Source: Monoplex corrugatus
Lineage: Eukaryota; Mollusca; Gastropoda; Littorinimorpha; Ranellidae
Length of the DNA: 64,000 nt
Direction of reading: 5' to 3'
Assembly (NCBI GenBank): GCA_030674185.1
Contig: JAPXFY010000146.1
Coordinates: forward strand, 22,704-86,703
Under the pieces are notes generated by a model that made no database searches, had not been told where the DNA came from, and saw only the letters and a list, made by a program, of their open reading frames with translations. Within the stretch, counting starts at the first letter, position 1. The number at the start of each line of letters is the position of its first letter. Shown here in pieces: positions 43,741 through 55,404 of the stretch. The translations under genes were made by a program, and so were the position numbers.

Positions 43741-46550
43741 CTATGCATGTGCCTTTCCCCGGAGTTGCCGTTTGCTGGATTCCTTGGAGTCGCCGTTTTC
43801 TTAAGTCACTCGGTGCACATTTCCCTGGAGTTGCTGTAATCAACATTTCCCCGATTGCGCTGTAGTTGCCGTTTCCTGTTGTCGCCATCGCCCCGAGTTG
43901 TCATCGTTTCCCTGGAGTCGTCGTCGTCGTCGTCTTCCATTTCCCTGGAGTCGTCGTCGTCTTCCATTTCCCTGGAGTCGTAGTCTTCCATTTCCCTGGA
44001 GTCGTAGTCGTCTTCCATTTCCCTGGAGTCGTCGTCGTCTTCCATTTCCCTGGAGTCGTCGTCGTCTTCCATTTCCCTGGAGTCGTCGTCGTCTTCCATT
44101 TCCCTGGAGTCGTCTTCCATTTCCCTGGAGTCGTCGTCGTCTTCCATTTCCCTGGAGTCGTCGTCTTCCATTTCCCTGGAGTCGTCGTAGTCTTCCATTT
44201 CCCTGGAGTCGTCTTCCATTTCCCTGGAGTGGTCGTAGTCTTCCATTTCCCTGGAGTGGTCGTCTTCCATTTCCCTGGAGTCGTCGTCTTCCATTTCCCT
44301 GGAGTCGTCTTCCATTTCCCTGGAGTCGTCTTCCATTTCCCTGGAGTCGTCTTCCATTTCCCTGGAGTCGTCGTCGTCTTCCATTTCCCTGGAGTCGTCT
44401 TCCATTTCCCTGGAGTGGTCGTCGTCTTCCATTTCCCTGGAGTCGTCGTAGTCTTCCGTTTCCCTGGAGTCGTCGTAGTCTTCCATTTCCCTGGAGTCGT
44501 CGTAGTCTTCCATTTCCCTGGAGTCGTCGTCGTCTTCCATTTCCATGGAGTCGTCGTCGTCTTCCATTTCCATGGAGTCGTCTTCCATTTCCCTGGAGTC
44601 GTCGTAGTCTTCCATTTTCCTGGAGTCGTCGTCTTCCATTTCCCTGGAGTCGTCTTCCATTTCCCTGGAGTCGTCGTTGTCTTCCATTTCCCTGGAGTCG
44701 TCTTCCATTTTCCTGGAGTCGTAGTCTTCCATTTTCCTGGAGTCGTCGTAGTCTCCATTTTCCTGGAGTCGTCGTAGTCTCCATTTTCCTGGAGTCGTCG
44801 TAGTCTCCATTTTCCTGGAGTCGTCGTAGTCTCCATTTTCCTGGAGTCGTCGTAGTCTCCATTTTCCTGGAGTCGTCGTAGTCTTCCATTTTCCTGGAGT
44901 CGTCGTAGTCTTCCATTTTCCTGGAGTCGTAGTCTCCATTTTCCTGGAGTCGTCGTAGTCTTCCATTTTCCTGGAGTCGTAATTTTTATGGAGTCGTGGT
45001 CTCTATTTTCCTAAAGGCTGGAGTCGTAGTCTCCATTTCCCTGGAGTCGCCATTTTCCTGGAGTCTCCATTTTCCTGGAGCCACCATTTTCCCCAGAGTC
45101 GACGTAGTTGCCATTTTCCTGGAGTCGCCATTTTCCTGAAGTCGTAGTCGCCATTTTCCTGGAGCCGCCATTTTCCTGGAGCCGCCATTTTCCTGGCGTC
45201 GTCGTAGCCGCAATTTTCCTGGCGTCGTCGTAGTCGCCATTTTCCTGGCGTCGTCGTAGTCACCATTTTCCTGGAGTCTCCATTTTCCTCAATCCGCCAT
45301 TTCCCCAGAGTCGTCGTAGTCGCCGTTTACCTAGAGTCGCAGTCGCCATTTTCCTGGAGTCGTCATAGTCGTTAACCTGGAGTCGTCATAGTCGTTAACC
45401 TGGAGTCGTCATAGTCGTTAACCTGGAGTCGTCGTCATTAACCTGGAGTCGTAGTCGTTAACCTGGAGTCGTCATTGTCGTCGTTAACCTAGAGTCGTAG
45501 TCGTTAACCTGGAGTCGTCATTGTCGTCGTTGACCTGGAGTCGTCATTGTCGTTAACCTGGAGTCGTCATTGTCGTTAACCTGGAGTCGTCATTGTCGTC
45601 GTTAACCTAGAGTCGTAGTCGTTAACCTGGAGTCGTCATTCTCGTCGTTAACCTAGAGTCGTAGTCGTCGTTAACCTGGAGTCGTCATTGTCGTTAACCT
45701 AGAGTCGTAGTCGTTAACCTGGAGTCGTCAGTCGTTAACCTGGAGTCGTCATAGTCGTTAACCTGGAGTCGTAGTCGTTAACTAGAGTCGTAGTCGTTAA
45801 CTAGAGTCGTAGTCGTTAACCTAGAGTCGTCATAGTCGTTAACCTGGAATCGTAGTTGTTAACCTGGAGTCGTAGTCGTTAACCTAGAGTCGTAGTCGTT
45901 AACTGAGTCGTAGTCGTTAACGCGAGTCGTCATAGTCGTCGTTAACCTGGAGTCGTCATAGTCGTCGTTAACCTGGAATCGTAGTCGTCGTTAACCTGGA
46001 ATCGTAGTCGTTGACCTGGAATCGTAGTCGTTAACCTGGAGTCGTAGTCGTTAACCTGGAGTCGTCAGTCGTCGTTAACCTCGAGTCGTCAGTCGTCGTT
46101 AACCTCGAGTCGTCAGTCGTCGTTAACCTGGAGTCGTCAGTCGTTAACCTGGAGTCGTCAGTCGTTAACCTGGAGTCGTCAGTCGTCGTTAACCTGGAGT
46201 CGTCAGTCGTCGTTAACCTGTAGTCGTAGTCGTTAACCTGTAGTCGTAGCCGTTAACCTGGAGTCGTAGCCGTTAACCTGGAGTCGTAGCCGTTAACCTG
46301 GAGTCGTAGCCGTTAACCTGGAGTCGTCGCCGTTAACCTGGAGTCGTAGTCGTTAACCTGGAGTCGTAGTCGCCGTTAACCTGGAGTCGTAGTCGTTAAC
46401 CTGGAGTCGTAGTCGTTAACCTGGAGTCGTAGTCGTTAACCTGGAGTCGTAGTCGTCGTTAACCTGGAGTCGTAGTCGCCGTTCACCCACAGTCGCCCGT
46501 TTTCCCGCATTGCCGTCGCCGCCATTTCCTCAGAGTCGCCATTTCCCTGC
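43741..46550. repeat. GAGTCGTCGTC-rich tandem array, three domains
   Basis: Domain 1 (about 43895-44985): CCATTTCCCTGGAGTCGTCG plus (TCG)n TCTT, units 18-30 bp changing in steps of 3. Domain 2 (about 44985-45340): CCATTTTCCTGGAG(T/C)CG.. with more divergence. Domain 3 (about 45345-46490): GTTAACCTGGAGTCGTAGTC, 19-26 bp with TCG/TCA triplet variation. Unit changes by whole triplets keep frames open on both strands over domain 1 (five frames of about 300-390 residues). Their repeated MEDDDDSRE, PGKWKTTT or VVFHFPG texts are translations of the repeat; there is no sign of a gene. Confidence 0.95.
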
Positions 46551-46957
46551 AGTACATATACAAATAGTTTGTGGGCTGCACCTTTCATTAGAACTTTAAT
46601 AATTCAGGGGCCCTTTACGTGCACAGCTAATTTTAAACCCAACCATTAAGACTAATCAGTTTTCGAGGTGTGAATGCTTAATGATTTTACGTTTGCATAA
46701 GCATTATAATATATAAGCCACGATGGCCGACATAGTTTACAGGATTTTTATTATATTTAAGGATGAACATATTTGCTTTACACGTGTCTGCCTGTTGTCT
46801 CATCTTTTATAAAGCACTTGTGGTTCATCTGTTTTGATCATAACGTTATTGATAAGCCCTTCCCTCATTTGTTCATTCTTCCTTTATTCTTTTTGATCCT
46901 AAAAAAAGGGAAAGTTAAAGTCTCTACCATCTCACTCCCCTAGAACCCCAGGCTTAT
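46551..46957. other. Non-coding, nothing recognised
   Basis: AT-rich single-copy-looking sequence. Confidence 0.5.
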
Positions 46958-47118
46958 GGCACTATCTAGGTAGAACCTCAGGACCTGGCCAGCTCATGGG
47001 TTTGTGTGCAGGCTTAAGACTTGTGCCGTGATCATTTTGGATCATCACATGGCACCTGTGACGTTAGTGCATGTGAAATTCATTCCGAGCACGAAGACAT
47101 CTTGAGAACTTGGAATTA
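46958..47118 (+). repeat. Dispersed repeat family C, copy 3
   Basis: CCTGGCCAGCTCATGGGTTT, GCAGGCTTAAGACTTGTGCC, GGCACCTGTGACGTTAGTGC and TTCCGAGC in the same order as copy 2. Confidence 0.7.
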
Positions 47119-47199
47119 GAATTTGATTCTATGACTATAGAATATATGTACTTTTTTACCCTACTGTTGGGATTTTCAATCTTTTATTGTTATTTTTTC

Positions 47200-47690
47200 T
47201 TTAGAGCCCAGCCTACTGCGTAGAGCCATATCAGGGCTATAACCCATTTCAAAACATACTTCAACAAGGGGGTTAAAGTACACAATGCATTCGCGCACAC
47301 AATATAAGATTGTGCCCCTGGAATCATCGACCATTCCAATGTATCGCACAGGGGATATGGAAAACATACCTTAACACACATTGAACATTACCGATGGCAC
47401 TTAAACATAAAAACGGCCCTACATTACCTAAATTGCTTTTGCGTATCGCATTTCCCTACAGTCAAAACTCCACTTTATATATGTACACAATTATCAATCC
47501 TTAGAGAAAGTACGTAAGACTTTTTAACACATACAGGTGAATGGACCAAAGACAGAAATTAACGAAATGAAAAAGGAAAGGTACAAGAGCGACAAAACAT
47601 GAAAATTTCTAGCACATAATTTCCAGAAGATGGGGATTTAATATACAGAAAGAGCCCCTGGTATCTCCACAGGGCCGTTGTTAAGGGCTG
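47200..47690 (+). repeat. Family A copy A11, nearly complete
   Basis: From TTTAGAGCCCAGCCTACTGC through ATGCATTCGCGCACACAAT, TATCGCACAGGGGATAT, ACATTACCTAAATTGCTTTT, AGGTGAATGGACCAAAG, ATTTCTAGCACATAATTTCC and GAAGATGGGGATT to AGCCCCTGGTATCTCCACAG. The TATA-like stretch is damaged (TTTAATATACAG). Confidence 0.8.
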
Positions 47691-49675
47691 ACGTGTACTT
47701 GCTTTACATATGTAACAGGGAAACGCCTAACCAACTAGCACACAGAAATCAGTGTTTTATTACAATGTTCCCTTTGTCACCGTGTTACGGTTCATCTCCG
47801 TTCATCATTGTGACAGTTAATCCGTTTCACCCCTCCCTCGGTTGTAGTGCCTTCTTGTACATTTGTGCTTTTTTTTTAATATAAATGGTATAGGTGTAGA
47901 GAAGATAGGACCATCTGTAAACATCCAATGGGACCCAACGATACTATCCTTTAATACGCGTTTTTAATTTAAGGGGCATATTCGATCATACAAATGATTT
48001 CGGTACTAGCAGGTCTGCCATTAAACCGAACACTACACTCGTTACCATTTACACCTGCAATATCATTTCACACAATACATACAATATTTACATTTTAACA
48101 CAACTCCTACGGTATTTGCCTTTTCAACACCTACTGGTATGTCACGTTTTACAAACTTATCTGGGCAAGCCTACAGCTTCAGTGTAATCATCTGAACCAC
48201 TCACCTGTCTCAAAATTCAGGTGTCTCGAAGACAACATGCAACTGACATGACGTGACGGCGTCCTTCATGTGACGTCGTCCTGATGTCATCCTCGACGAC
48301 GAACCAGACGTGGTCCCTGGTGATGTGATCCTTGATGACGTGGATCTCAGTGTGGTCCTTGGTGTGGTTCTAGTTACCGGAAGATGTTCTCCCTTCAAAA
48401 GTGTTCCACCATGTCTTTTGCTCCGAACCGTAGTTCTTGTAGTTCTAGAAGGCTGAAATGTCCCGACACTTGTAGACTAAGATCCATACTCTTGTCCTTG
48501 CCTCGATAACGAAACATCGACGTCCTCGATGGTCGTTCAGATTGGTTCAGTTCAGGACTACAATAATCTTGGGCTTTTTTTCTTTTTCTTTTGTTTTTTT
48601 TTTGTGTTTTTTTTTTGGGGGGGGATGTTAGTTGTAGCGTCGTGTCCAAGTCTGCATACAGAGTCAGGCAACACTGCTGGTAGACACCGAGATGGGGCAG
48701 TGGGTTTTAGTCTGGACAGGATGATGAACATGGGATGGGACTGTACAAGATCAGTGGGGCTGGATGTGAAAAGGAAAGGGAGCGGGGGGAGCGGCAAGTT
48801 AGGTGCAGGCAGGATCAAGTGAGGGCGAGGTGGGTCAGGACGGAGGATGGACTGAGGAGTAGGGATCCAGCTTCAGATATTCCACAAGTCCCAGTCTGTT
48901 TTTCCCCAAATGTTTTGCGTCCTGTACTGCTTCAGTCTTTGAGACAGGGAGATGCTTGGTCTGCCGATCTTTCTGTTTGCTGTGGCGTTTTCGTCGTCTT
49001 TCTGGCGACTTGTCTTTTGGGAGGGGTCTGGAGGATTTAAGGGAGGGGCTGAGTGGGCTGGAAGGACAAGACTTCAGTAAAGAAACAGATGAATAGAAGG
49101 GATGAACGGAAAGAAAGAAAAGACTCATTTTACTGTTCTGAATACTGGAGCGACTTACTAATCTAACACAAAAACGCATGAAAATGAATAGGAAAAAAAC
49201 AACTCCGCATTACAACTATCAGGAAAACGGGGTCACCATCATGTCGCTACCATGAAAAGACAGATGGACTGGGCACATCATTCCAAGAGAGCAGGCTACC
49301 ATCTTATACTGTTTCATATTGCTTACAGCCCAGCCGACTACTACAGTATCACCCAAATTGCCTTTCTCTGAACACCAGTAGGAAAGAACACCTGGTGACC
49401 AACAACAGACCCTACCTTAAGGCCCTTAAACACGCACTGTGTAGCTGGTCCACAACAGATATGAAGAAACTCTGCCGCTGCCTCATGTGCCAACGGGATA
49501 ATAGTAAGGATGGTCCATCTGACGAATCAAAAAGGGACATAATCTACATATAAAAACTGAAGATAATCTGATGTAAAATAGCACGAGAAAACGAAGCGAA
49601 GACCATTAGAAGCACCGACCATCCACCTCAGAGAATGTAATACTTTCGAAACAAAGCAGTTACAACTCATAGTTT
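47691..49675. other. Long stretch without recognised features
   Basis: Includes a region of degenerate GTGATGTCGTCCT-like words (48215-48365), a T-run/G-run pair (48577-48626) and a short family A-like piece at 49305-49345 (CATATTGCTTACAGCCCAGC). Minus-strand frames at 48649-48395 (84 residues) and 49179-48835 (114 residues, Ser/Lys/Arg-rich) have a fairly natural composition but no domain I recognise. They could be exon fragments of an unknown gene or chance frames; I cannot decide. Confidence 0.4.
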
Positions 49676-49710
49676 AAAAAGCCCAGCCGACTGCGTTGAC
49701 ATACCAGGGC

Positions 49711-50891
49711 AAGGAATAGAATCAGAAGAGAAATAGCAGATAACAGCGTCGATTTGTGGAAGGGAAAGGAACTATTAATGCCATATACACCCTAAGAACT
49801 ATCAGAGAGGTCAATCGAGGTGAACAAGGATTTATATTTATGCTTTGTTGATTATACCAAAGCTTTCGATCGGGTAAGACATGAACAATTTATCAACTAG
49901 ACAGAATCAATATTGATGGAAAAGATCTACGAATAATCAGAAATATGTACTGGGAACAAACAGCTGCGATGAGAATAAAAATAGATATAAGCTCTTTCCA
50001 AAACATCAAAAGAGGAGTCAGACAGGGTTGTGTTTTGTCACCAGATCCGTTTTCACTTTACAGCAAAAACATGAGAAACCTAGAGGAAGACCCTGGATTA
50101 AAGGTTGGAGGAAAAATAAACATTCGATACGCAGATGATACCGTGCAAGTTGCAGAAAGTGAAAGGGGCCTACAAAACCTTGTGAATATACTTGAAATAG
50201 AAAGCAAAGGTAAATGGTCGGAACTAAACAGCAGGAAGACTTAAGTCATGGTGATCAGTAAAAAAAAACAACATGAAATCCCCTCATGCAAAACAACAGC
50301 AAGCGGCACAACCTTGAGACAGGTTAAGTTTAAATACCTGGGAACGATCATTTCACCAGACGGCAGATGCACATCAGAAATTGCCAGCAGAATCGGCAAA
50401 GCCAAAACAAACATTCAAGATGGAAAGCATTCTTACCAACAAATGCCTATCAATTATCAGGAAGAGGGTTCTGGAATGTTATATAGAACCAATACTGTTG
50501 TACGGTTGCGAGGCGTGGACAGTCAACAAGCAAAGTCAGAACAAGATTGCGGCAGCCGAGATGTGGTTTCTAAAAAGGTTGTTGAGAGTTCCATGGACAA
50601 CAAAGAAAACAAACGAGACAGTCTTGATGGAGACACACAAGTAGATCATAAGATTAGGAAAATGCAGGCAACATTCATAAGCCATTTCATGTGGAAAGGG
50701 GAATTGGAAGACCTGGTTACAACGGGAAAGCTGGAAGGAAGGAGAGCACCGGGTAGACCCAGGGAGAAGATACTGGACGGACTTGCAGTGGCTGAAGACA
50801 AGGATGATGGAAGAGATGCTTGAGGCAACAAAAGAGACAGATGGAAATCCATAATCGCCAACGCCATGCGGCAAGGCACCTGATGATGATC
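49711..50891 (+). mobile_element. RTE-type LINE, 5'-truncated
   Basis: Same family as 30.4, 31.6 and 53.6 kb. Begins in the RT fingers (AAGGAATAGAAT..GCAGAT, matching 32820-32850 of the minus copy) and ends with CACCTGATGATGAT. It sits inside family A copy A12. No target-site duplication was found. Confidence 0.85.
49790..50880 (+). pseudogene. RTE-type reverse transcriptase remnant
   Basis: FVDYTKAFDRVRHEQ is readable near 49840-49885 with the palm Asp, followed by an in-frame stop. The frame 49945-50244 has RNMYWEQTAA, GVRQGCVLSPDPFSLY and IRYADDTVQV (intact catalytic pair), and stops after ELNSRKT. Frames 50248-50823 and 50381-50644 carry KYLGTIISPDGRC, LLYGCEAWTVN, KRLLRVPWTTKKTNE and ELEDLVTTGKLEGRRAPGRP. 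Stops and shifts break it at about 49897, 50244 and 50405. Confidence 0.85.
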
Positions 50892-51165
50892 TAAAGATAT
50901 ACCCCTGGCGCAGACCACTCCGTCTAATTTATCGCACAGAGGTTTTCAAAAAACACCTCAAGACAAATTTAAGCATAACTAAGGACACCAAAACATACGC
51001 CAACCACCAACCCCAAGAAAAAGCACGCCAAGACCCCACCGAACACCCAAGTGAATGGACCAGCAAGCCAGAAAACAGGAAGAAATAGAAACAAAGGAAC
51101 AAGGCAGAAACGGACAGAAAACAAATGTAGAACTGAACTTCCAGAAGAATCTAAGCCAAAATGTC

Positions 51166-51939
51166 CAAGTACTCTGAATTAAAATGTAGATATTTTTTAT
51201 GGAATGGCATGATAACTACAATATCAGTTGGGTTCCATGTTATTGTTTCTATATAAAACTGTCCTTGTTTAATTTTATCTATTTAAAAATGTTACGTAAG
51301 CCGTAAGGCATACAGGTTTACGTTGTGTTCCGTTTTTTCTTATTTCCTAGGGTTTTCATTATTTTACGTTATGTTTTGATTTTGTTTGAGGCTTTTTGCT
51401 TTCATTATTATTTTTAGTTACTTTTTTGTTTTTTTCATTTACTTTCAGTTAGAGTTTGGATTTGGATTTCAATTTGATGTTTCTTCCAACGCGTGATTTC
51501 TACACCGGGCATTTTTTTTAAAGTGTGGTTCAGTTTTACTTTTCAATTGGTTTGGGTATTTGTTTTAAGGCATTTGTTGAATGTTCGCATTTGTTTAATG
51601 TTGGTTTTTTATGTTTTCAGATTACGTTTGGTTTATTGATTACAGGTTTTATTGTTGCTTCAGTTTTGTGTAGTTTTAAAACTTCGCTTCAATGTTTTCT
51701 TATTGTTTAAAATCTTTAGATTTCGTTTTATGTTTATAATGTGCAGATTTCGTTCTATTGTTAAGAATCTTTAGACTGTTTTTTGTTAATGTTTAGATTC
51801 GGTTTTAATGTTTAGCTCAGTTTAAGGATAGTTTATACTGGAGTTTAGTTTCAGTTTGGGTTAAGTTCGGCTTAAGTTTTGTTTCGGTTTAAGTTTAGCT
51901 TTTGAGTTTCGAGTTTAGCTTTGAGTTTCGAGTTTAGGT
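51166..51939. other. T-rich degenerate sequence
   Basis: Increasingly repetitive GTTTAGTTT/GGTTTAAGTTT words towards the right; merges into the 19-bp repeat. No gene. Confidence 0.6.
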
Positions 51940-52135
51940 TTGAGTTTCAAGTTTAGATTCGGGTTTCAAGTTCAGGTTCGGGTTTCAAGTTCAGGTTCGG
52001 GTTTCAAGTTCAGGTTCGGGTTTCAAGTTCAGGTTCGGGTTTCAAGTTCAGGTTCGGGTTTCAAGTTCAGTTTGAGTTTCAAGTTCAGTTTGAGTTTCAA
52101 GTTCAGTTTGAGTTCTGTGTTCAAGATTATTACAA
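51940..52135. repeat. 19-bp minisatellite
   Basis: Units of GGGTTTCAAGTTCAGGTTC (about six) and GTTTCAAGTTCAGTTTGAG (about three). Confidence 0.93.
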
Positions 52136-52261
52136 GTTTAGGTTTGGCTTTTAAGTTCATACCTTTAAGTTCATCTGTAGCTTCAATTTTATCTGTTTTG
52201 AATTTAGTTCTGGTTTAAGTTTAGTTTTGGTTTACGTTTGATTCTAGTTTAAGTTTAATTC

Positions 52262-52720
52262 TGGCTAAAGTTTAGTTTAGTTCTGGCTTAAATTCAGATT
52301 AGTTCTGGCTTAAGTTCAGTTTAGTTCTGGCTTAAATTCAGTTTAGTTCTGGCTTAAATTCAGTTTAGTTCTGGATTAAGCTGAGTTTCATCATCACCAT
52401 GTCGAGCTTGCTCGGCTATCCATGACTCGTTTCTTCCATCCTTCTGTCAGACATTTGCAGTAGGTAGTTCATCATACTGACAGCTCGTATCATCCATCAG
52501 TTGGACGATGGTCTTTGGACGTCCTGGTCTTTGCCATGGCTGGGTCTCCATATAGGAACACCCCCCACCACCACCACCAGTTCTTTGCTCCGCCAGCAGT
52601 GTCCCGCGAAGCGCAGTCTTTGTTGACGTATTGATTTACTGATTGGCTTATCGTTCAGTTCTGGCTTAAGTTCAGTTTAGTTCTGGCTTAAGTTTCAGTT
52701 CTGGCTTAAGTTTCAGTTCT
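52262..52720. repeat. 22-bp minisatellite, split by a LINE fragment
   Basis: Units of TTTAGTTCTGGCTTAAATTCAG at 52262-52385 and again at 52652-52720. The intervening 52386-52640 is LINE sequence. Confidence 0.85.
52386..52640 (-). mobile_element. LINE C-terminal fragment, another RTE-like lineage
   Basis: On the minus strand the sequence reads QRLRFAGHCWRSKELV (about 52630-52570), then after frame changes PSHGKDQDVQRPS and DRRMEETSHG. The LRFAGHCWRSK motif is the start of a conserved C-terminal region of an abundant animal LINE group. The 3' end GGTGATGATG (52386-52396) is an RTE-like tail. Extreme 5' truncation, no active domain. Confidence 0.65.
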
Positions 52721-53491
52721 AGTGTAGGACTGTTGATTTATCGATCAGTTTAATGTCTTATAACAGTACAGTTAACAAATACATGTGCCATCAGTACTAA
52801 GAGTTTATTCATGGAACCCAACTGATCCTGTTGCTGTTGTCAGTCTTGACATGAATTTACTGAAATTCTTTTTGAGTTCGCGACGAAGGCTGGTCAGAAT
52901 CCGAGACCGATTTTTTCTACTCTCGACAGGTAATTTGGCCAAAAACTGCGCATGTCTTGTTTCGTTTACGATTCTATATCATTTCTAACGGCGAATTACC
53001 GTTGGCAGTCGGATAAACAACTAGTACTGAACATTACACGAGTGACTGAGACAGTCAGGCCACCTGACCTGGATGTCTGTCAACCAGCAAGCCCTTCCAA
53101 CTTGCACTATATCCTCCAGAGCCATGTGAAAGACCACAGCAGCGCCAGATGGAATAGCAGAACACTACATCCACACTAAGACTACGCTACTTTTCCCTCT
53201 AGCTGCAGAACGCCAGTTTAATTTCCCCATGCCACAGTTACCGGTACAGGTGTATGTAAAAAGTAGACCAAGCAACTACAGAAAATGCATCTGGCTCAAG
53301 AAGCTTATCGACCCTCCTTTGGCCTGGACAACGGCAGGTAACCACTGAAGACACTGTACAATTCCCGCTCAAAAAAAAATACCACCACCACTACCACCAC
53401 ACACGCGCCTATGGCCTTTGGACCAACCCCAAACCAAAGAACAAATACCATTATGAACAAAAAATAGGGATACACCTACTTCTGTTTATTG
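52721..53491. other. Non-coding, nothing recognised
   Basis: Short frames only; an ACC-rich run at 53383-53402. Confidence 0.5.
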
Positions 53492-53572
53492 TTTAAAGCC
53501 CAGCCGACTGCGTAGAGCCATATCAGTGTTATAACCGCTTTAAAACATACAAAACTTCAACAGGGAAAAAAA

Positions 53573-53896
53573 TTCCCCTTTCCTCATAAAATGGTCCATA
53601 AATCTTGCCTGCCTTTTCATGATCTTCCTTATGAAGGATCTACTTGTGTCTTGTCTCGGTTTTCTTTGCTGTCCATGGAACTCTCAACATCCTTCTCAGA
53701 AACCACATCTCGGCTGCCTCAATCTTGTTCTGGCTTTGCTTGCTGACTGTCCACGCCTCGCAACCGTACAGCATTGGTTCTATTTAACATTCAAGAACTC
53801 TTCCTGATGTTAATTGATAGGCATTTGTTGGTAAGAAATCTCTTCATCTTGATTATTTTGCCTTGGCCGATTCTGGCCATTTCTGATGTGCTTCCA
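53573..53896 (-). mobile_element. RTE-type LINE internal fragment
   Basis: Minus-strand match to the middle of 31613-33232: TCATAAAATGG, TCTTCCTTATGA.GGATCTACT, GCTGTCCATGGAACTCTCAA, CTCAATCTTGTTCTGGC, CGCCTCGCAACCGTAC and GGCCGATTCTG. Neither the TGATGA tail nor the 5' part is present, so this is not a simple TPRT insertion. Confidence 0.8.
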
Positions 53897-54204
53897 ATTT
53901 ATCGCACAGGGGAAATTTATAAAACACACCTGAATACAAATATAAGCATACATAAGGACACCAAAACATAAAAACGGGCATAAATTACTAAAATTGCTTC
54001 CGCATATCTCACCTCCTTAGAGCCAAAAATTCACTAAAACATGTACCCAATTATCAATCCGAAGAAAAAGCAAGACTTTATCGAACAAATACAGGTGAAT
54101 GGACCATTAAGGCAGAAAATGACAAGTAGAAATGACAAAGCAAAGCAACAAGGCAGAAACAGAAAAGAGGAAATTTCTAGCACAGAATTTCCAGAAGGTG
54201 GGGA

Positions 54205-54218
54205 TACTATTTATACTG
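54205..54218 (-). promoter_or_regulatory. TATA-like box in family A
   Basis: Minus strand CAGTATAAATAGTA. The same word, with single changes, sits at the same place in A2, A3, A8 (29078 side) and A9; family A is interrupted exactly there in A8 and A16. The match to a Pol II TATA box is sequence-only; no transcript evidence. Confidence 0.3.
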
Positions 54219-54250
54219 ATAGAGCCCCCGGCATCCCTACAGGGGTGGGG

Positions 54251-54984
54251 GGGTGGCCGACCTCAGATGAGGCAACACCAAATGGGAAAAATTGCCCACA
54301 ACGACGTAAGCTGGTGACCGTGCACGTAGAGAACACATTTCAACATACAACAGCTGCTATCCAACAGAAGCAAGATCAAAAGAAGCAAAACCAAAGCAGC
54401 GTTTGTAACCACAGTTGGTAGAGGGCGCCTGCAGGCCAGGTTCCTCAGACGCCATCCTTCGTTTTGAACTTAGGACAGTGATCCGATGAGTAACATAGTA
54501 AAACAGCGACTGGCAGGACTGAATAATGAGAGATGCAAGGAGAGGGAGGGGGTAAAGGGAGGGGAGGTGAGAGACAAAAGGGATATGAAAGTGCGACGTC
54601 GGGGAAGGAGTGAGATGGAGGGAAAAAGAAAAGGGAGGTAAGTTTAAAATACCGGGCTACTGGCGATTTCACCTGCAAAAATAAAAAGTCAATTATTGAA
54701 CAAAACCACACTGCAGGCACGCACACGCACACGCATACGCATGCATACAGACATACATATACACCACGTATGCATTCCATTATGAACACATACAAATTTC
54801 TAGGAATCAATGGACAAAAGTGTACAAATTGGTCAACATGTTAGAATCACTTTCCAATGATAATGATTAAATTTAATCTCACTTTTACTGGAATGCTTTG
54901 TGATTCTGTACAAAAGGTCGTTTTAAATATCTTTTGCAACTATTAGTCCTGGAGACCAAAATTTGTTTAAAATTCAAATGTCGA
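54251..54984. other. Non-coding, nothing recognised
   Basis: Purine-rich run 54535-54640 and a CA/CATG-rich run 54716-54765. No coding family. Confidence 0.5.
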
Positions 54985-55074
54985 AGAGGAGACAGCATAG
55001 TGACAGTGGTACCGAGAGGAGACAGCATAGTGACAGTGGTACCGAGAGGAGACAGCATAGTGACAGTGGTACCA
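54985..55074. repeat. 30-bp repeat, three units
   Basis: AGGAGACAGCATAGTGACAG plus TGGTACCGAG, three times without change except the last two bases. Confidence 0.97.
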
Positions 55075-55404
55075 ATCTCTCAGCGTTACCTTCCCTGACC
55101 CCAGAGGGAACTATTTCCCATTTACAGCTGGGTGGTTCTAAAGTAGCTTAATCAAACATGGACTTTTCAACGCGGTGTTAACATTTGAGGTGTGTGTATA
55201 CCGATCTCTGTACTGGACTGATATGGTTCTTGTGATCGGCCGAGCTACATGCAGTATGAACTTAACTGAATTCCGGCAACGTCCAAAGTTCCCCTCGCCC
55301 ATTTCCATTTCAAACCCTGCCAACGCATAAGCTTTTGCACAAGATTAAGACGTCTGCCGGATATTTATCTGGCCGATATGGGTAGATCACCTATGGAATT
55401 GTCC

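Larger units (their letters stand above)
49676..51165 (+). repeat. Family A copy A12, split by an RTE-type fragment
   Basis: Left part 49676-49710 (AAAAAGCCCAGCCGACTGCG, ATACCAGGG), right part 50892-51165 (CTAAAGATATACCCCTGGCG, TTATCGCACAGAGGTTTTC, AGTGAATGGACCAGCAAG). About 100 bp of family A that should lie between them is missing. Confidence 0.7.
53492..54250 (+). repeat. Family A copy A13, split by an RTE-type fragment
   Basis: Left part 53492-53572 (TTTAAAGCCCAGCCGACTGC..CTTCAACAGGGAAAAAA); right part 53897-54250 (CCAATTTATCGCACAGGGG to GGCATCCCTACAGGGGTG). The TATA-box end is well preserved. Confidence 0.8.

Noticed and set aside
43806..44966. 386-residue acidic protein MEDDDDSRE repeat
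   Set aside because: Four other frames over the same DNA are equally open, and the text is a direct reading of the TCG-rich tandem array.
48395..49179. Possible exons on the minus strand
   Set aside because: Composition is plausible, but there is no known domain, and no convincing splice sites or neighbouring exons; kept only as a note in the region entry.
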